Shown here in pieces: positions 15,791 to 23,482 of a stretch of 64,000 bases of DNA. A program made the translations under genes and the position numbers. The stretch is from Thiosulfatihalobacter marinus (GTDB lineage Bacteria; Pseudomonadota; Alphaproteobacteria; Rhodobacterales; Rhodobacteraceae), in assembly GCF_016019955.1 (NCBI RefSeq), contig NZ_JAECRZ010000003.1:294892-358891 (forward strand). The letters are read 5' to 3'. The notes under the pieces are model-generated. The model was given only the letters and a program-made list of their open reading frames with translations. It was not told the DNA's origin and searched no databases. Position 1 is the stretch's first letter. Each line of letters begins with the position of its first letter.

Positions 15791-16741
15791 ATGGATCGCC
15801 CCGAACGATTTGCCTTTCTTCTGGTTCCGGAATTCACGCATATCGCGTTTTCCTGCGCGATCGAACCACTGCGCATCGCCAATCTGATCACGGGGGAAAC
15901 CCTGTATGAATGGGTGCTGGCCAGCGGGGATGGCGCCAGCGCCACCTGCTCGAACGGGATCGTGTCGCTGGTGGATTGCCGCTATCGCGATGTACCGCCC
16001 AGTGACCGGCTGTTTGTTCTGTCCGGCATCAATGTGCACAACCATTTCGATCCCGATCTGTTGGCCACGGTGCGGCGCGAACGCGTGCGGGGCGCGCGGA
16101 TCGGGGCGTTGTGCTCGGCGGCGTTCATCCTGGCAAAGGCGGGGATGCTGGAAGGAATGCGCGCGGCGATCCACTGGGATTTCCACGACGGATTCATGGA
16201 GGACTTTCCCGGCGTCGATCTTGTCAGCAGCGTGTTCGTGGCCGATGAGCCGATCATCACCGCCTCGGGCGGGACCGCAACGGCGGATCTGATGCTGCAC
16301 CTGATCGGGCAGACCCACGGCGACGACCTGGCCATCGCGGTGGCCGACCAGATGGTTTACAATGCCGTACGCGAGGGTACGGCGGAACAACGCGTGTCGC
16401 TGCAATCGCGTTACGGGATGCGCAATCCGCATCTTGTCAAGGCAATCCAGATCATGAATGACAGTATCGAACGGCCCCGGTCCCCGGCGGTGATCGCCGC
16501 CGAGATCGGCATTTCCACCCGCCAGCTGGAGCGGCTGTTCGGAAGGCATCTGAATTGTTCACCCAAGAAATACCTGATGGATTTGCGCCTGCAACGGGCG
16601 CGCAACCTGCTGGTCCAGACCGATCAGAGCGTGACCGAGGTGGCGCTGGCTTGTGGTTTTGAAAGCCCGGGCCATTTTGCGCGCGTCTACCGCACGCGAT
16701 TTGGCATCACCCCCACGGCGCAACAGGCCAGGCTACGCTAG
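15791..16741 (+). CDS. GlxA-family AraC-type transcriptional regulator
   Basis: This is a 316-residue regulator. The N-terminal DJ-1/PfpI-like domain (about 8-190) has 'GALCSAAFILAKAGMLEG' and 'IHWDF', and the nucleophile-elbow cysteine is present in ALCSAAF. The C-terminal AraC helix-turn-helix pair (about 215-312) includes 'ISTRQLERLFGRHLNCSP' and 'VALACGFESPGHFARVYR'. Relatives include GbdR and CdhR, which sense glycine betaine and carnitine catabolism. It starts 85 bases after the MttB-like gene on the same strand and probably controls it. The ATG at 15791 fits the usual domain start better than a TTG six codons upstream. Confidence 0.85.
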   Translation: MDRPERFAFLLVPEFTHIAFSCAIEPLRIANLITGETLYEWVLASGDGASATCSNGIVSLVDCRYRDVPPSDRLFVLSGINVHNHFDPDLLATVRRERVRGARIGALCSAAFILAKAGMLEGMRAAIHWDFHDGFMEDFPGVDLVSSVFVADEPIITASGGTATADLMLHLIGQTHGDDLAIAVADQMVYNAVREGTAEQRVSLQSRYGMRNPHLVKAIQIMNDSIERPRSPAVIAAEIGISTRQLERLFGRHLNCSPKKYLMDLRLQRARNLLVQTDQSVTEVALACGFESPGHFARVYRTRFGITPTAQQARLR

Positions 16742-16743
16742 CA

Positions 16744-18750
16744 TCAGCTATCGGCCGCCCCGGTATCGGCACGTTCCAGCGGGAACCACACGACAAAGCG
16801 CGTTCCCTCCCCCGGTATGCTGTCGGCGGTGATTGTCCCGGAATACAGCTCTACCAGCTTGCGGGTGATCGACAGGCCCAGACCGGTGCCTTCGCCCTGT
16901 TTGGTGGTGTAGAATGGATCGAAAATGCGCTCCAGCACCTTGGGCGGCATACCGGTGCCGGTATCCTGAACACAGATGGCCACCCCGGTTGCGCCGTCTT
17001 CCGCCGCCGTGCGCACCGACAGCGTGAGCGCGCCGCCGTCGGGCATGGCGTGAATTGCGTTGACGATCAGGTTGATCAGCACCTGTTGCAGTTCGGTGCG
17101 GTTTATGGCGATGGCGGCGTCACAGTTCAGATCCAGCGCCAGATCGATCTCGGCCTTGTTCAGAAGGTGCTGCACAAGCGGGATCGTATCGGCCAGCACC
17201 TCGGACGGGCGGTGATGCTCCATGCTGTCGGCATATTCGTCGGGGCGGGTGAATTGCAGCAGCTTGTTGACGATCAGGAACACCGTGTGCACCTGTTCAT
17301 CGATCAGGCGCAGTTCGGTGCGGACCGCTTCGGCCTTGTCGCCCAGTTCGGCGCGGATCACATCAAGATTGCCCTGGATCACCTGAATCGGGTTGTTGAC
17401 CTCATGCGCGATACCGGCGGCAATCTCGCCCACGGCGGCAAGTTTTTCAGAGACCACCAGTTGTTTGGTCGTCGCCTCCAGCCGCTGGTTGGCCTCCTTC
17501 AAGTCACGGGTGCGTTCGGCGACGCGGCGGTTCAGCTCGCGGTCGCGCTCCTGAATCTGGTCCAGCAACTCGTCCATCTGCGCCGCCACGCGGCCAATCT
17601 CGTCTCCCGCATTGTGCACCCCGGTGCGCGCGCCCAGATCGCCGCCTTCGACCCGGACAATGGTGCCCAGCATCCGTTCAAGCGGGTGGAATATCTGGCG
17701 CGCCCAGCGCAGAAAGATCGGCACCGAGATCGCCACGATCACGGCAAAGGCAATCGCGAATGTCAGGATCGTCGAGAACTTGGCATCGCGAAACGGCTGA
17801 TCGAGAAAGCCGACATACAGCATCCCCACCCGGTTGCCGAAACTGTCCACGATCGGTTCATAGGCCGAAATGTACCAGTCGTTGACCACGAAGGCCCGGT
17901 CCAGCCAGACCTCGCCCCGCTCCAGCACCGTGTCGCGCACCACCGCCGACACCCGCGTGCCCAGGGCGCGTTCGTCGCGAAACAGGCGCACATTGGTGGA
18001 CACGCGCACGTCTTCAAGGAACAGGGTCGCGGTGCCCTGGCTGCCCTCTGTCAGGCTGGCCGTGGGATAAACAAGATCGTTGATCGTGTCGATGAATTCC
18101 AGGTTGCGGTTAAGCAGCAGACCGCCCACCAGAACGCCGCCCGCCTGCACGGGCGTGGCGGTGTGCACGACCATGCCGCTGGTTTCCTCGGTGCGGTCGG
18201 TGGGGACGGCGGCCTCTGTCGGGACAAGGCGGATGCGGGCCCGGTTGGCCAGATCTTCGGAAATGGCCATCAGATCGTCACGCGCGAAAATGTCGATCTG
18301 CGCGCCTCCCTGCCCGGCCAGCGCATCGCGCACCACCGGCCACTTGACGATATCGCCCAGGCCCGCCATGCGAGGAGAGGACAGAACCCGGCCATCGGGT
18401 GCCATGTAGTTCAGGAAATCCAGCCCCAGAGCGGCGCGCCGTGCATCAAGCATATCAAGGATCTCGATGGGCGCACCGGTTTCCGTTCGCGCCACGAACT
18501 CGGCCGAATTGGCCACCGCGCGCACCTGAAGCTCGCTGTTCTCCAGGATCCGCGACAGGTATTGGTGGGCAATGGTCAACTCGCCATTGACCTTGGCGAT
18601 CAGCAGGTTGTCAAAGCGCGACGACCAGTTGACCGCCGTGACCATGAAGAACAGCGGCATCACCACCAGCGTGGGCAGCAGCGCGATGGACAACAGCCGG
18701 ATGCGCACGGAATTGGTGCGCCTTGTGCGGGTCACGGTCCGGTCAGACAT
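16744..18750 (-). CDS. Sensor histidine kinase with periplasmic Cache-like domain
   Basis: This is a 668-residue kinase. A transmembrane helix lies at about 20-40 and a periplasmic sensing domain at about 40-325. A second helix comes next, then HAMP ('LGTIVRVEGGDLGART') and a coiled coil ('ERDRELNRRVAERTRDLKEANQRLE', quoted only as its position, about 410-435). The dimerisation/phosphorylation box contains H449 in IAHEVNNP. The ATPase part carries N ('LINLIVNAIHAM'), G1 'DTGTGMPP' and G2 'GEGTGLGLSI'. The start ATG at 18750 overlaps the 3' end of the response-regulator gene by eight bases, so they form a two-component pair. Its place at the end of the formate dehydrogenase unit suggests it senses formate or a respiratory cue. 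Confidence 0.9.
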   Translation of the reverse strand: MSDRTVTRTRRTNSVRIRLLSIALLPTLVVMPLFFMVTAVNWSSRFDNLLIAKVNGELTIAHQYLSRILENSELQVRAVANSAEFVARTETGAPIEILDMLDARRAALGLDFLNYMAPDGRVLSSPRMAGLGDIVKWPVVRDALAGQGGAQIDIFARDDLMAISEDLANRARIRLVPTEAAVPTDRTEETSGMVVHTATPVQAGGVLVGGLLLNRNLEFIDTINDLVYPTASLTEGSQGTATLFLEDVRVSTNVRLFRDERALGTRVSAVVRDTVLERGEVWLDRAFVVNDWYISAYEPIVDSFGNRVGMLYVGFLDQPFRDAKFSTILTFAIAFAVIVAISVPIFLRWARQIFHPLERMLGTIVRVEGGDLGARTGVHNAGDEIGRVAAQMDELLDQIQERDRELNRRVAERTRDLKEANQRLEATTKQLVVSEKLAAVGEIAAGIAHEVNNPIQVIQGNLDVIRAELGDKAEAVRTELRLIDEQVHTVFLIVNKLLQFTRPDEYADSMEHHRPSEVLADTIPLVQHLLNKAEIDLALDLNCDAAIAINRTELQQVLINLIVNAIHAMPDGGALTLSVRTAAEDGATGVAICVQDTGTGMPPKVLERIFDPFYTTKQGEGTGLGLSITRKLVELYSGTITADSIPGEGTRFVVWFPLERADTGAADS

Positions 18751-20128
18751 TCCACATGGCGCATTTGCGATCAATCGTCTTGCGCGACACGCCCAGCCGC
18801 CGCGCGGCCTCGGCGCGGTTGCCTTCGCAGGCATCCAGAACGGTAAGGATATGGCGGCGCTCGATCGCGGCCAGGCTGTCGGCGGCCTCGATTTCCTCGC
18901 CCGAATTGGACGACGTGAATTCAGCGGGCCATTCCCCCACGATCAGCGAGCGTTCGATCAGGTTGCGCAGTTCGCGCACATTGCCGGGCCAGTCATAGCG
19001 CGACATGTTCAGCAACACACCTTCGGTCAGCGTCAGCGGCGGCACCCCCAGCGAGCGCGAAATCTGCTGGATGAACATCAGCGCCAGTTCCCGGATATCG
19101 CCCGCGCGGTCGCGCAGCACCGGCATCGCGATATTGAGCACGTTGATGCGGTGATACAGGTCTTCGCGAAAGCGGCCATTGGCCACCGCCTCTTGCAGGT
19201 TGCCGTTGGTGGCAAAGATGAAGCGCAGGTCCAGCGGCACCTCGCGGGCCGATCCCACCGGGCGGACACGGTGGTTTTCGATAACCCGCAAAAGCGCGGC
19301 CTGCACCGGGGGCGGAAGCTCGATGATTTCATCCATGTAAAGCGTGCCGCCATTGGCATTCATGAACACCCCGTCCTGACGCAGGGTGCGCCCGGCAGGA
19401 TCCTGCCGGATCTGGCCAAACAGCTCATGTTCGACGCGCTCCACCGAAATCGTGGCGCAGTTGATCGGCACGAACGGCTTTTCCGCGCGGTCCGACATGA
19501 TATGCAGCGCGCGTGCGGCGACCTCCTTGCCGGTGCCGGTATCGCCGGTCAGCAGGATCGGCGTGGGCAGCGGCGCGGCGCGTTCCAGCGTGGCGCGGAT
19601 GTTCTCGATCACCGCCGACTGGCCCAGAAGCCGCGCGCGCACCTGGGTATTGCCCGAGGCCAGTTCATATTTCAGAAGATAGTTCTCGCGGCGCAGATTC
19701 ACCTTGTCGACACAGCGTGCCACGGCATTCAGGATCTGGTTTGACCGGAACGGTTTCAGCACGAAATCCACGGCCCCGGCGCGCATGGCCTCGATCGCGG
19801 TGTCCATATCGGCAAAGGCGGTGATCAGGATCGTATCGGCGAAAAAGCCCAGCCTGCGCTGTTCGGTCAGCCATTCAAGCCCGGTGGTGCCGGGCATGAC
19901 ATTGTCCAGGATGACGATATCGAAATGGTTGGCATCCAGCAGGCGGGAGGCGATTTCGGTATTGGCGGCCTGTTCGATCCGGCCCACGAGCGGTTGCAGG
20001 ATCTTGACGATGAAATTGCGGATGCCGGGTTCGTCGTCCACCACCAGCACCGATGCCGTTTTCAGGCCGATACCGAATTCCGACTGCCCCTTGGGCGAGG
20101 GCGCGAATTTGCGCTGGGCCTGCTGCAT
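18743..20128 (-). CDS. NtrC-type response regulator lacking the GAFTGA motif
   Basis: This 461-residue protein has a receiver domain (acidic D31/D32, phospho-acceptor D75, conserved K in FVLKPF), an AAA+ domain (Walker A GDTGTGKE near 192, Walker B GGTLYMDEI near 261) and a C-terminal Fis-type helix-turn-helix (NRAEAARRLGVSRKTI). The sigma54-contacting loop should read GAFTGA after ELFG. Here the sequence runs ELFGQIRQDPAGRTLRQDG, so that loop is missing. Rhodobacter NtrC and HupR are known members of this type that work without sigma54. It is therefore probably a sigma70-type activator or repressor of the formate dehydrogenase unit. Confidence 0.9.
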   Translation of the reverse strand: MQQAQRKFAPSPKGQSEFGIGLKTASVLVVDDEPGIRNFIVKILQPLVGRIEQAANTEIASRLLDANHFDIVILDNVMPGTTGLEWLTEQRRLGFFADTILITAFADMDTAIEAMRAGAVDFVLKPFRSNQILNAVARCVDKVNLRRENYLLKYELASGNTQVRARLLGQSAVIENIRATLERAAPLPTPILLTGDTGTGKEVAARALHIMSDRAEKPFVPINCATISVERVEHELFGQIRQDPAGRTLRQDGVFMNANGGTLYMDEIIELPPPVQAALLRVIENHRVRPVGSAREVPLDLRFIFATNGNLQEAVANGRFREDLYHRINVLNIAMPVLRDRAGDIRELALMFIQQISRSLGVPPLTLTEGVLLNMSRYDWPGNVRELRNLIERSLIVGEWPAEFTSSNSGEEIEAADSLAAIERRHILTVLDACEGNRAEAARRLGVSRKTIDRKCAMWNV

Positions 20129-20133
20129 TCGGA

Positions 20134-20259
20134 TCAGTCCAGCCGTACCGAAGCACCGGTTGTGGCATCGGCGGTGGAAAAGCCGACCGCGTTGAGGCCG
20201 TAATAGGCGCCAACCGCGACTACGACGATGGCGACGCAGGACAGGAGAAAGGCTTTCAT
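20134..20259 (-). CDS. 41-residue single-pass membrane peptide
   Basis: This short gene starts at the ATG at 20259, which overlaps the stop of the WD40-cytochrome gene (ATGA at 20256-20259), and ends five bases before the response-regulator start. The product begins MKAFLLSCVAIVVVAVGAYY. This is one hydrophobic helix or an uncleaved signal, with a short polar tail ending in VRLD. Tight packing and coupling on both sides support a real gene. Its function is unknown. It could be a small subunit or stabiliser of the formate dehydrogenase/cytochrome complex. Confidence 0.65.
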   Translation of the reverse strand: MKAFLLSCVAIVVVAVGAYYGLNAVGFSTADATTGASVRLD

Positions 20260-21560
20260 TGTAGGTTTTCCTTGGTTTCGCTGAAGTGACTCAGATATTC
20301 GATCAGATCGGCGCGGTCCCCGGGGCGCGTGATGCGCTGCACCGGCATCTTGGTCCCGCGAATATACACGTCCGGCCCCTGATCAAAAAGGGCATCGATG
20401 GTCGCGGCGCTCCAGATGATCCTGGATTGTTGCAGGGTCTGGGAATAGCTGTAATCCGGGACACTGCCCGCCCTGCGGCCAAACAGGTTCGCAAGCGATG
20501 GCCCGGCGCGGCGCGCGCTGTCGCCGGTGAGCGTGTGGCAGATCGCGCATCTTCGGTGGAACAGGTCTTCGCCATTGGCGGCGCTATGGGTGCCCGACGC
20601 CGGACTGCGGTCCTGAAGTTCCATTTTCGGCGCGTCGCGCGGATCGGCCAGAGGCCAGGAATAGAGGGTATCGTCCAGCCCGCCTGCGTGGATGTTTTCG
20701 CCATCCGCGGAAAAGGCCAGCGCCCAGATCGGGCCGCGCAGGGTGGCGCGGAAATCGGCGTGAACGGACCAGTCGGCGCTGTCCAGCAGCATGATGTAGC
20801 CTTCGCCATCACCAATGGCGAGGTAGCGGCCGTCGCCGCTGGAAGCCAGGGCCAGGATCGGGCGGCGGCCCAGCGTGACATCCCTGATCAGTTCGCCAGT
20901 CACCAGATCGACGATCTGCGCGCCCCCGTCCACCGCCCCGAAGACCAGCGTGCCGCGCGCCTCGTCCACCAGCAGCCGGTTCACACCGAACCCGTTGGAC
21001 AGGACCAGACGAAGCGGCGCGCCGGTGATGGTATCCCAGCTGCGAATGCGCCCATCCGCCGACGCCGACAGAATCGACCTGCCGCCGTCCAGAAAGGCCA
21101 CATCGTTTACATTGGCGCCAGTATCGATAAAGCGCGGTGCAGAGCCGTCCAACGGCCAGAGGCCGATGCGCCCGTCCCAGCTGGCACTGGCCACGGTACG
21201 GCCATCCGGCGAAACCCGCAGCGACAGAATCTTTCCCTTGTGGCGGCCCAGCCTTTCGCCCTGCCCCGTGGCCAGATCCCAGAGGATCACGGCAAAATCA
21301 TCACCGGCGGACACGGCGCGCAGATTGTCCACGAACCGCACCGTGGTGACGGCGGCCTCATGGCCTTCGAACCAACGCGGCGCGCCGCCGGCCCACAGGC
21401 CCAGCGACGTGTCAAAGCTGGCCGTCAGGATGCGCTGGCCATCAGGTGATACAGCAATATCCCGGATCGGGCCGCCGTGACCCTTGAGGGTAAAGAACTC
21501 TCCCGCCAGCGCCAGGGCGGGCACCAGCCAGAAGCCAAGGATCAAGCCGCCCAGCCACAT
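20256..21560 (-). CDS. WD40-repeat protein fused to a C-terminal cytochrome c domain
   Basis: This 434-residue exported protein has a signal peptide (1-20, ending ALAG). Seven WD40-like repeats follow (for example 'VSPDGQRILTASFDTSLGLW' and 'VSPDGRTVASASWDGRIGLW'). From about residue 330 comes a class I cytochrome c domain with the heme site CAICH and a distal 'GTKMP' methionine ligand. The start lies directly after the gamma-subunit stop with no gap, so it is co-transcribed with formate dehydrogenase. The protein should be periplasmic, where it could accept electrons from the formate dehydrogenase or dock it to another partner through the propeller. The fusion is unusual for formate dehydrogenase loci. 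Confidence 0.85.
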   Translation of the reverse strand: MWLGGLILGFWLVPALALAGEFFTLKGHGGPIRDIAVSPDGQRILTASFDTSLGLWAGGAPRWFEGHEAAVTTVRFVDNLRAVSAGDDFAVILWDLATGQGERLGRHKGKILSLRVSPDGRTVASASWDGRIGLWPLDGSAPRFIDTGANVNDVAFLDGGRSILSASADGRIRSWDTITGAPLRLVLSNGFGVNRLLVDEARGTLVFGAVDGGAQIVDLVTGELIRDVTLGRRPILALASSGDGRYLAIGDGEGYIMLLDSADWSVHADFRATLRGPIWALAFSADGENIHAGGLDDTLYSWPLADPRDAPKMELQDRSPASGTHSAANGEDLFHRRCAICHTLTGDSARRAGPSLANLFGRRAGSVPDYSYSQTLQQSRIIWSAATIDALFDQGPDVYIRGTKMPVQRITRPGDRADLIEYLSHFSETKENLQ

Positions 21561-22748
21561 CTATTCAGCGGGCGCCGCCCGTTCCGGCGGGGCCGTCTTG
21601 CGGGCCATTTCCTCTTCGTACCAGATCGAATGGTGCTCTTTGGCCCATTGCTCCTCGACTTCCCCCGAGCCCATGGCATCAAAGGCGCCCTCCATACCGA
21701 CGCTCCCAAGATAGATATGGGCGATCACAATGGCGATAAAGACAAAAGCCACGATTGCGTGCCAGGCCTGGGCAAGCTGCATCTCCTGGTACGGGGTCAA
21801 CATCTCGGGCAGCGGCGCACCCAGGATCAGATTGGGCAGGCCGGTGGCGTTAAGCGCGATAAACGTCTTGGCAAAGACCGGCAATTCAAAAGGAAACAGC
21901 AGCGACAGCCCGGACAGCGAGATTGAAAATCCAAGCAGCACAACGGACCAGAACACCACCTTTTGACCGGCGTTGAATTTTTTCGCGGGCGGGTGGACAC
22001 CTTTGGAAAACAATCCGCCCGCCTTGGCCATCCAGCGCAGATCGGTCATGTTGGGAATGTTGTGGGCGACCCACAGGACGAACACCAGGACCAGCGCCAG
22101 CATGAAAGCCCAGGACACGTTGTTGTGCACCCATTTTCCAGCCAGCGCCACGACGGAAAAGGCCTCTTTGCCCATCCATGGAATGATGAAGGCGCGCCCG
22201 GCGATCAGCACCAGACCGGTTGTCCCCAGAAGGATAAAGGATACACCCAGCGTCCAGTGCGCAAACCGTTCAATGCCGATAAAGCGCGTGATCTTGTGCC
22301 CGGATTTCTCGCCGTCGATACGGATCTTGCCGCGCAGCAGCCAGAACAGCGCAATGACGACGATCATGGCGCCCAGCACATAAAAGCCATAGCGGGTCAG
22401 AGGGCCTTCGCGAAAGGCCATCCAGGTCATGCCGCTGTCCTGGATCAGCATCCCCACAGCGGGGCCGTTGGCATTTGTGGTCGTGGCCGCCGATCCGTAG
22501 CGCAGTGCCCGGTATATTTCGGAATCCGACGCCACGCCGCGCGTGCCAAGCTCGCCGATCAGGGCCTCGACATTGCCCTGCCCGGTTGCGTTCCGGCGGA
22601 AATTGTCATCGATCTTTTCGCCCCGCTGACGGGCCATGATATCTTCGAGTGTTTGCGCCCCGCCAGTGGCGGAACGGTCTGGGGTTTGCTGTGCCGTGGC
22701 GGGCAACGCCAGGGCAAGGCACATGACGAGCCAGAGAAGAGCGCGCAT
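21561..22748 (-). CDS. fdoI: Formate dehydrogenase gamma subunit (cytochrome b556)
   Basis: This 395-residue protein has a signal peptide, about 110 residues of periplasmic N-terminal extension, and then a four-helix diheme cytochrome b domain. Expected family features include 'ERFAHWTLGVSFILLGTTG' (heme His), 'KWVHNNVSWAFML' (second His), and 'QAWHAIVAFVFIAIVIAH' near residue 335. The subunit anchors the catalytic dimer to the membrane and passes electrons to quinone. The Rhodobacterales-type N-terminal extension is longer than that of E. coli FdoI. It is followed without a gap by the WD40-cytochrome gene, and a 128-base spacer separates it from the beta subunit. Confidence 0.92.
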   Translation of the reverse strand: MRALLWLVMCLALALPATAQQTPDRSATGGAQTLEDIMARQRGEKIDDNFRRNATGQGNVEALIGELGTRGVASDSEIYRALRYGSAATTTNANGPAVGMLIQDSGMTWMAFREGPLTRYGFYVLGAMIVVIALFWLLRGKIRIDGEKSGHKITRFIGIERFAHWTLGVSFILLGTTGLVLIAGRAFIIPWMGKEAFSVVALAGKWVHNNVSWAFMLALVLVFVLWVAHNIPNMTDLRWMAKAGGLFSKGVHPPAKKFNAGQKVVFWSVVLLGFSISLSGLSLLFPFELPVFAKTFIALNATGLPNLILGAPLPEMLTPYQEMQLAQAWHAIVAFVFIAIVIAHIYLGSVGMEGAFDAMGSGEVEEQWAKEHHSIWYEEEMARKTAPPERAAPAE

Positions 22749-22876
22749 CGGGTCCTCGATCTGTCTTAAGGTTCAAAGGGCCGTTTCCCGACGGGAATAC
22801 GGACCGGGGAGTCAAATTCAATTCCAAAGGGGTGCATCGGCGGCCACAAACCGGGCCGCCGAAACACCAGGCAGCG
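22749..22876 (-). other. Intergenic spacer between beta and gamma subunit genes
   Basis: This is 128 bases of non-coding sequence inside the formate dehydrogenase unit. I see no strong terminator or promoter. The sequence TCAAATTCAATTCC (22813-22826) makes it locally AT-richer than the genes. An internal promoter is possible but unsupported. Confidence 0.4.
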
Positions 22877-23470
22877 TCAGCCGCCCTTTTGCTCATAGGC
22901 CGTGCCCCAGCCCCAGGCGCCCGAGCCGAAGCCGCGGGCGACAATGCGTTCGCGGTAGATGGCAGACACCACGTCGCCATCCCCCGCCAGCAGGGCCTTG
23001 GTGGAACACATCTCGGCACAGATCGGCAGTTTGCCCTCTGCAATCCGGTTGCGGCCGTATTTCGAGAACTCCGCCGCCGAATTGTTTTCCTCGGGGCCGC
23101 CGGCGCAGAAGGTACATTTGTCCATCTTGCCGCGCGATCCGAAATTGCCTGCCTGCGGATATTGCGGCGCGCCGAAGGGGCACGCAAAGAAACAATAGCC
23201 GCAGCCGATGCAAAGATCCTTGGAGTGCAGCACGATGCCCTCCTCGGTCTGGTAGAACACGTCCACCGGACAGACCGCCATACAAGGCGCATCCGAACAA
23301 TGCATACAGGCCACCGAAATCGAGCGTTCACCCGGCTTGCCGTCCTGGATCGTCACCACCCTGCGGCGGTTGATGCCCCAGGGCACTTCGTTCTCGTTTT
23401 TACAGGCCGTCACACAAGCGTTGCATTCGATGCAGCGCTCGGCGTCGACGAGAAACTTCGCTCTTCCCAT
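22877..23470 (-). CDS. fdhB: Formate dehydrogenase beta subunit, four [4Fe-4S] clusters
   Basis: This 197-residue iron-sulfur protein has sixteen cluster cysteines in the usual arrangement: CIECNACVTAC (C13, C16, C19, C23), then 'CMHCSDAPCMAVCP', 'CIGCGYCFFACPFG', 'CTFCAGG' and 'CAEMC'. It conducts electrons from the alpha subunit towards the cytochrome b gamma subunit. It lacks the C-terminal transmembrane helix of E. coli FdoH and is shorter, as in Rhodobacterales and epsilonproteobacterial enzymes. It probably rides with the alpha subunit through the Tat pathway, having no signal of its own. It starts 12 bases after the alpha-subunit stop. Confidence 0.93.
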   Translation of the reverse strand: MGRAKFLVDAERCIECNACVTACKNENEVPWGINRRRVVTIQDGKPGERSISVACMHCSDAPCMAVCPVDVFYQTEEGIVLHSKDLCIGCGYCFFACPFGAPQYPQAGNFGSRGKMDKCTFCAGGPEENNSAAEFSKYGRNRIAEGKLPICAEMCSTKALLAGDGDVVSAIYRERIVARGFGSGAWGWGTAYEQKGG

Positions 23471-23482
23471 GGTTTGTTCTCC

